Part shown: positions 22,220 to 26,250 of the stretch, in pieces
Layout: each line of letters begins with the position of its first letter
Position numbering within the stretch: the stretch's first letter is position 1
DNA from: Candidatus Helarchaeota archaeon
GTDB lineage: Archaea > Asgardarchaeota > Lokiarchaeia > Helarchaeales > HEL-GB-A
Length of the DNA: 26,250 nt
Reading direction: 5' to 3'
Assembly (NCBI GenBank): GCA_016840125.1
Contig: JAEOSY010000137.1
Span: 1 to 26,250 of the forward strand
Translations under genes and position numbers: made by a program
Notes under the pieces: generated by a model
Seen by the model: the letters and a program-made list of their open reading frames with translations, nothing else
Told to the model about the DNA's origin: nothing
Database searches by the model: none

Positions 22220-23683
22220 TCACTTTATGGGAGGTTTTTTTGTATGATAATCTGTTAATTGTTGAAATTGATGCGCTACTTGAAGAATTAGCTCCTCTTG
22301 GAGAAGGTTTCCCATGAGTTGAAGCCCGATAGGCAACCCATTAGTAAATCCGCAGGGAATTGAAATCGAGGGCAATCCGGTTATATTCGATGAAACTGTG
22401 TCTATATCAGCCCGATACATGGAAAGGGGATCTGAAATTTTATCACCGATTTTAAAAGCGGGAGATGGCATGGTTGGACCTACAATCAGGTCAAATGAGT
22501 TGAATTGAGATTCAAATTCTTTACGTAGCAGCGTGCGTACTTTTAAAGCTTTAAGGTAGTACATATCATAATATCCTGCCGATAGAGCATAAGTTCCAAG
22601 CATAATTCGGCGTCTTACTTCTGCACCGAATCCCATTCGATCCTCAGCAAATACTTCATTCCATTCTCCTTCATCTTTCTCAATACGCTTCCCGTATCGC
22701 ATACCATCATAACGGGCGAGGTTGGAACTTGCTTCAGACATCGCGATGATGTAATATGTGGGCACACCATAATTGATTAATGGAATCGAAATCTCTTCAT
22801 AAGTGGCTCCGTGTGATTCGAGGAGTTTGATGGCATCCCACACACTTTCCGATACAGCTTCATCAGTGCCTTCTCCTAGAAATTCCTTAGGTACTCCAAT
22901 TCGTAAGCCTTTGATTTCTCTATCGAGATTTTTCAAGTAATCTTTCTTCTGCACATCAATTGTAGTACTGTCATAAGGATCCTGCCCGACAAGTACATTT
23001 AGAAATAATGCACAATCTCGAGCATCTTTTGTGAGAGGGCCGATCTGTTCGAGGCTACATGCATAAGACACGAGACCGTACCGGCTTATCAATCCATAGG
23101 TTACTTTTATCCCTGTGATGCCAGTAAAGCTGGCAGGACATCTAACTGAACCGCCCGTATCACTTCCCAAAGCTAGGATCGCTTCATCCGCTGCAACGGC
23201 TGCAGCACTCCCTCCAGATGATCCTCCAGGCACATGATTCAAGTTCCAAGGGTTATGTGTGATCTGATAATAACTGCTTTCCGTGGTGGTACCCATTGCA
23301 AACTCATCCATATTCGTTTTTCCGATGAGGATAGCACCTTGTTGGAGAAGCCGATTAATAACAGTCGCGTTATATGGAGGGATATAATTGTCAAGCATAT
23401 TAGAACTGCAGCTGGTCTTCACACCTTGCGTGCAAATATTATCTTTTATGGCAATAGGGAGTCCTGCTAAGAGACCTGGGTTTTTGGCTTTTTTTGATTT
23501 TTTATCTAATTCCTTAGCGTGGGTAATTGCTTGTTCTCGTAAGAGCGTAAGGTAAGCTTTGATTTTATCCTCCACTTTCTCAATTCGCTCAAAAATGGAG
23601 TGAACTAGCTCTTCAGCTGAAATTTCTCCATTTTGGAGCATACCACGGAGCTGATACGCTGACAGTTCATTTAATGGGATCAA
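22220..23683 (-). CDS. gatA: Asp-tRNA(Asn)/Glu-tRNA(Gln) amidotransferase subunit A (amidase)
   Basis: A 487-aa amidase-signature enzyme that releases ammonia from glutamine for GatB. The Ser-cisSer-Lys triad is K80 (PIAIKDNIC), S155 (PGGSSGGSAA) and S179 (DTGGSVRCPASFTG). It contains the usual LISRYGLVSYACSLEQIGP segment and the C-terminal LPSISIPCG and LPIGLQLMG motifs. Length is typical. The start codon is TTG, 7 nt after the gatC stop; in-frame stops lie just upstream, and no ATG or GTG is available before the first conserved helix, so the TTG is forced. Subunit order and spacing show a three-gene operon. Confidence 0.97.
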   Translation of the reverse strand: MIPLNELSAYQLRGMLQNGEISAEELVHSIFERIEKVEDKIKAYLTLLREQAITHAKELDKKSKKAKNPGLLAGLPIAIKDNICTQGVKTSCSSNMLDNYIPPYNATVINRLLQQGAILIGKTNMDEFAMGTTTESSYYQITHNPWNLNHVPGGSSGGSAAAVAADEAILALGSDTGGSVRCPASFTGITGIKVTYGLISRYGLVSYACSLEQIGPLTKDARDCALFLNVLVGQDPYDSTTIDVQKKDYLKNLDREIKGLRIGVPKEFLGEGTDEAVSESVWDAIKLLESHGATYEEISIPLINYGVPTYYIIAMSEASSNLARYDGMRYGKRIEKDEGEWNEVFAEDRMGFGAEVRRRIMLGTYALSAGYYDMYYLKALKVRTLLRKEFESQFNSFDLIVGPTMPSPAFKIGDKISDPLSMYRADIDTVSSNITGLPSISIPCGFTNGLPIGLQLMGNLLQEELILQVAHQFQQLTDYHTKKPPIK

Positions 23684-23690
23684 TCGTCTA

Positions 23691-23981
23691 TCACATCATT
23701 CTAGGAGCTTGGATGTATTTATCTTTCTTTTTAGGAGCGTTTTTGAAAATATCCTCCTGTGAGAGTGACGGCTGCACGACATCCTCTCGAAAAACATTTT
23801 TTAGCTCTACACCATGGAAGGTATATTCAACGTCAGTTGTATCAACCTCATCTACTTTACGAAAATATCCTAAAATATCATTAAATAGGCCAGTAAACTT
23901 CGTTGTTTCTTCTTCGGTTAATTTAATGCGGGCCAACCATGCGATGTGCTCAACCTGCTCTTTAGTTATTAATTTTGTCAT
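23691..23981 (-). CDS. gatC: Asp-tRNA(Asn)/Glu-tRNA(Gln) amidotransferase subunit C
   Basis: The 96-aa small subunit that wraps around GatA and stabilises the complex. Family features are visible: EQVEHIAWLARIKLTEEE near the N-terminus, the LGYFRKVDEVDTTDVEYTFHG segment, then FREDVVQPSLSQEDIFKNAP. It is the first gene of the operon. The ATG has GAGATGA about 12 nt upstream, and a TATA-like TTGTATAATG (minus strand, about 24046-24056) would give a leader of some 44 nt. Confidence 0.95.
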   Translation of the reverse strand: MTKLITKEQVEHIAWLARIKLTEEETTKFTGLFNDILGYFRKVDEVDTTDVEYTFHGVELKNVFREDVVQPSLSQEDIFKNAPKKKDKYIQAPRMM

Positions 23982-24182
23982 ATTTAGCTGTCATCTCACA
24001 AAACTCTCATTGAGACCTAGTTGAGATCAATAATTAGCTCGTACAATTCATTATACAATAAAATCATTTAGTGTCCGAAAAGGCAAAAACACACATAAAT
24101 ATTGAGATAATTTCACCTTTCCCAAAGAAAAGATATACAGTTCATCATAAAATAGCAATTTGAATTATTCGAATGTAATGGC

Positions 24183-25055
24183 TCAATCACTAGGTTCTGG
24201 AGAATCCTTCCCTTCTTCAGGGGGGATTTCTTCGGTTTCAGGCGTGGGTTCTTCTTTGAAAACGGTTTCTGTATCGGCGAGCATTGAGTGAGAGGTCTGA
24301 ACTTTTCCATCATCCTCTAGTTCAACAATCCAATAGACTTTACCAAAAGGTTTCTCGCTATATTTGTCAATATCGGATTTGACACAGGTAACACGAATCA
24401 ACAGCGTTTGCGTTGGATTAAACCATTTTTTATATCCCACTTGAGGGTGAATGTGCCCACATATCCAAAGTTTAGGGTAGTAACGCATTAATACTGCCTT
24501 AAGCCCCTTTGATCCGAGCAGAGGGTATCTGCCACGACTGGGGAATACCGCATCTGGATGATAATGGGTAACCATACAAAGATTCGTATCCTTTGGTACT
24601 TTATCTAATACGGGCGTTAAGGTAGGAATGACAGTCTCATCTTTCCACAGATTAACTCCATCCAGTTCCCGTTTTCGTGGGGCTGCATTCATGAGATCTT
24701 GAGGTGCAGGGATGGTTACGGCTTCTGGAGCCCCCCCCCAACCAACGAAGGTCCATTTTCCGACTGTAATTGCTGTGCGTTCCAGCGAGTGGATGCCATA
24801 ATCATCGAGATTTAAAGAGGGATCATCGTCATTCCCTAACACACCATAAATTGGCGCGATGACGTCCAGGATTTCAACGATTTTGGAAAGGATCCTCGGG
24901 TTTTCCGAAGTGGGGTAGACGCGAGTATTTGCCGAAAGATCGCCCGCGATAACGACCATATCAAAATTTAAGTTTAGCGTATTGACGTGCTCCACAATCC
25001 CCTCTAAATCGTCAAAATATGCATGAATGTCCGAGATTGCCAAGAGTCTAAGCAT
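24183..25055 (-). CDS. calcineurin-like metallophosphoesterase
   Basis: A 290-aa cytoplasmic enzyme with the five metal motifs: D9-x-H11 (ISDIHAYFDD), GDL at 38-40, GND at 74-76 (GVLGNDDDP), the THYHPD strand, and GHIHPQ. GND instead of GNH is common in YfcE- and Rv0805-like groups. It has no signal peptide or membrane helix. The last 25 residues are a Glu/Pro-rich disordered tail, not part of the enzyme core. Phosphodiester or nucleotide substrates are likely, but none can be named. Two TATA-like elements lie upstream (minus strand, about 25108-25117 and 25079-25087); the nearer one would give a leaderless start. It is not similar in layout to the secreted phosphatase at 12352-13545. Confidence 0.92.
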   Translation of the reverse strand: MLRLLAISDIHAYFDDLEGIVEHVNTLNLNFDMVVIAGDLSANTRVYPTSENPRILSKIVEILDVIAPIYGVLGNDDDPSLNLDDYGIHSLERTAITVGKWTFVGWGGAPEAVTIPAPQDLMNAAPRKRELDGVNLWKDETVIPTLTPVLDKVPKDTNLCMVTHYHPDAVFPSRGRYPLLGSKGLKAVLMRYYPKLWICGHIHPQVGYKKWFNPTQTLLIRVTCVKSDIDKYSEKPFGKVYWIVELEDDGKVQTSHSMLADTETVFKEEPTPETEEIPPEEGKDSPEPSD

Positions 25056-25193
25056 AATAATCAGGTGTAATTCAGATTGTGATATACAAGTAAAGTCTTT
25101 GAGGTTAATATATATTGTGCCATTTAGGTTTCAAAATCGATGTCCAAGGGCGTGCGCGTCTGTTCCATGTGCGTTCTCTAAAATTTAGGATGT

Positions 25194-25823
25194 TTATCGC
25201 ACGATCCCGATATGAAATAAAATTAATCCGCAAAGCATTATACTTGGTACTATTATTCGGAGAATTGGGAGCGCATTAATAAAGATCGCGAAATTCAATC
25301 CTTTTCCAATAACAAATACGATTATCGCGAAGGCAAGAAAGAGTGATTTACTTCTAACCTCCCCCATCGAGTTTAACCCAACTTTTAGATATAAGAAGGG
25401 AATCAAAAGGGCAAAAGCGGAGGCAATTAATGCCCAATAAGTAATCAGGTTAATTGAATCATACCTCGGAAAGATTAGCACCAGCGCCGCGCTTGCCAGA
25501 ATAAAGATTGATGGAATAAATTTCAATCTCTGATAGACATATTTTTCGACTGCAAACATGAATGCAAAAAATCCGAGTAAGGCAAAGAAAGATCCCCATT
25601 GATAGAGCGGATCGAGAGTGTTTGTTTGCCCCCAAAGCCATAAATCAATATTCAGGAAGATCCGGCTGATCATATAAAACCCACTGAACAAAGCAATCCC
25701 ATAAAGATAGTTTCTTCCTTCCTCTTCGGTTTTAACTGCTTTTATTATTAAATGGCACGTGAAAATTCCTAAATAGATCGTTATTACAATGAAAAGATAG
25801 AGATAGATGTCCTCATATTGCAT
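25194..25823 (-). CDS. seven-helix membrane protein, family unknown
   Basis: A 209-aa protein with seven membrane helices (roughly 4-26, 36-55, 74-94, 101-118, 125-146, 159-180, 185-206) and almost no soluble part. I chose the ATG at 25823 because GGAGG lies 8 nt upstream; an in-frame TTG at 25847 precedes that site. The middle section (FAVEKYVYQRLKFIPSIFIL and the loop after it) lines up with the matching part of the membrane domain at the left edge (FLMEYVMKKTKYFVTIYMVI): same Glu-Tyr-Val spacing, same basic turn, same helix lengths. Unlike that protein it has no C-terminal domain. This layout is seen in sensor-type 7TM modules, but the ligand and function are unknown. Confidence 0.8.
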   Translation of the reverse strand: MQYEDIYLYLFIVITIYLGIFTCHLIIKAVKTEEEGRNYLYGIALFSGFYMISRIFLNIDLWLWGQTNTLDPLYQWGSFFALLGFFAFMFAVEKYVYQRLKFIPSIFILASAALVLIFPRYDSINLITYWALIASAFALLIPFLYLKVGLNSMGEVRSKSLFLAFAIIVFVIGKGLNFAIFINALPILRIIVPSIMLCGLILFHIGIVR

Positions 25824-25892
25824 TTGAAACGCCTCCAATCTAGTCAAAATTATTATTAACTTATTCTAAAATGAAAGAGAATAAAAATAAAT

Positions 25893-25900
25893 CTATATAA
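25893..25900 (+). promoter_or_regulatory. TATA-like element before the 39-aa frame
   Basis: CTATATAA is centred about 32 nt before the GTG at 25929, predicting a transcription start a few bases upstream of that codon. Confidence 0.35.
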
Positions 25901-25928
25901 CATCCCTTACACATTTTCTAATAAAAAG

Positions 25929-26048
25929 GTGGAAATTGCGGTCACGAAAATCATTCATGGGATGGCAGTGGCGAATAGAGGGGCTCTGAGAAATCCTGAA
26001 TCGCTCGATTTTTACGAGAAAATGCGAGTAGAATTGCAACAGAAATAA
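25929..26048 (+). CDS. possible 39-aa small protein
   Basis: From a GTG it begins (M)[17 protein letters not shown], continues [20 protein letters not shown] and ends with Lys and TAA. The composition is convincing for a helical protein in an AT-rich gap: two amphipathic helices around an [10 protein letters not shown] turn. A TATA-like box lies about 32 nt upstream, and there is no ribosome site, as in other near-leaderless genes here. The minus-strand frame across the same bases is poor in composition. No known family. It could be a regulator or a subunit of a membrane protein nearby. Confidence 0.4.
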   Translation: MEIAVTKIIHGMAVANRGALRNPESLDFYEKMRVELQQK

Positions 26049-26117
26049 ATGAATAGTAGAATAATTAAAATTCAAGTTAACAAAGAATGTAATTAAACAA
26101 TAGGGGATCTGAATACC

Positions 26118-26250
26118 TTGGATCTGGGACCATTAACGGACGTTACAATTATTGTGGGATTCATTTCAGTCGTACCAGTGTTTTTTGCTGGTTTTCTTAA
26201 CTTATATAAATTTTTTAAATCAGGAAAACGATTTGAGTTAATTACATCAC
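26118..26250 (+). CDS. N-terminus of a membrane protein (3' partial)
   Basis: An open frame running off the right edge, 44 codons visible. It starts at TTG with AGGGGAT about 9 nt upstream; an in-frame stop at 26094-26096 bounds it. The first residues (M)DLGPLTDVTIIVGFISVV lead into a membrane helix of about 20 residues, followed by a basic loop (KFFKSGKRFELI). The helix-basic loop-helix opening resembles the seven-helix protein at 25194-25823, so it may be another member of that group, but the visible part is too short to prove it. Confidence 0.6.
   Translation, partial: MDLGPLTDVTIIVGFISVVPVFFAGFLNLYKFFKSGKRFELITS

Noticed and set aside
25142..25183. 13-codon frame MSKGVRVCSMCVL in the gap before the phosphoesterase
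   Set aside because: Too short to judge, with no ribosome site or clear terminator.
25893..26075. 60-codon minus-strand frame
   Set aside because: Ser/His/Phe-rich composition without pattern; the plus-strand 39-aa frame over the same bases is far more protein-like.
1..26250. tRNA, rRNA, CRISPR or insertion-sequence content
   Set aside because: No T-loop-like GGTTCGAATCC context, no regularly spaced repeats and no transposase-like frame were found when reading both strands by eye.

Overview
The window looks like archaeal chromosome, most probably from an Asgard (Promethearchaeota) lineage. Genes often have an AT-rich TATA-like element 22-27 nt before the start codon (leaderless style); others carry GGAGG/GGTGAT-type ribosome sites, and GTG/TTG starts are common. 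Eukaryote-flavoured parts include a seven-helix membrane protein ending in a longin-like domain, a small C3HC4 RING finger protein, very long coiled coils, and a ubiquitin-fold carrier ending in GG. I cannot place the lineage more precisely without a tree, and the Asgard call is an inference. No rRNA, tRNA, CRISPR array, insertion sequence or phage module was seen.

Left part (1-6.0 kb): the 3' part of a membrane/longin-like gene; an extended SDR epimerase; a MoaD-like sulfur carrier divergent from an 8Fe ferredoxin, with a perfect inverted repeat between them; a membrane-anchored subtilisin; a 405-aa coiled-coil protein with a Pro/Ala linker; and an acidic protein with a TPR/MIT-like hairpin and two C-terminal membrane helices.

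Middle (6.0-14.2 kb): a hairpin-rich, promoter-preceded stretch that may be an RNA gene, then adk; a 520-base gap holding two candidate micro-ORFs; a UroD-superfamily methyltransferase-like gene convergent with an FGGY sugar kinase; a stomatin (SPFH)-NfeD pair; and a purple-acid-phosphatase-like ectoenzyme translationally coupled to a multi-helix membrane protein.

Right part (14.2-26.25 kb): the RING protein, convergent by 2 nt with a ~780-aa coiled coil; a secreted DUF4097-like beta-repeat protein; a radical SAM/SPASM enzyme with a PqqD-like N-terminus followed at once by a 69-aa Cys-containing protein (possible peptide-modification pair); a Nudix protein; a MarR/GbsR-like regulator with an upstream inverted repeat; the gatC-gatA-gatB operon (Asp/Glu-tRNA amidotransferase); a calcineurin-like phosphoesterase; a seven-helix protein related to the one at the left edge; a candidate 39-aa gene; and the start of another membrane protein running off the right edge.

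Most genes are single units in mixed orientation. The clear operons are gatCAB, stomatin-NfeD, phosphatase-membrane protein and radical SAM-small protein.
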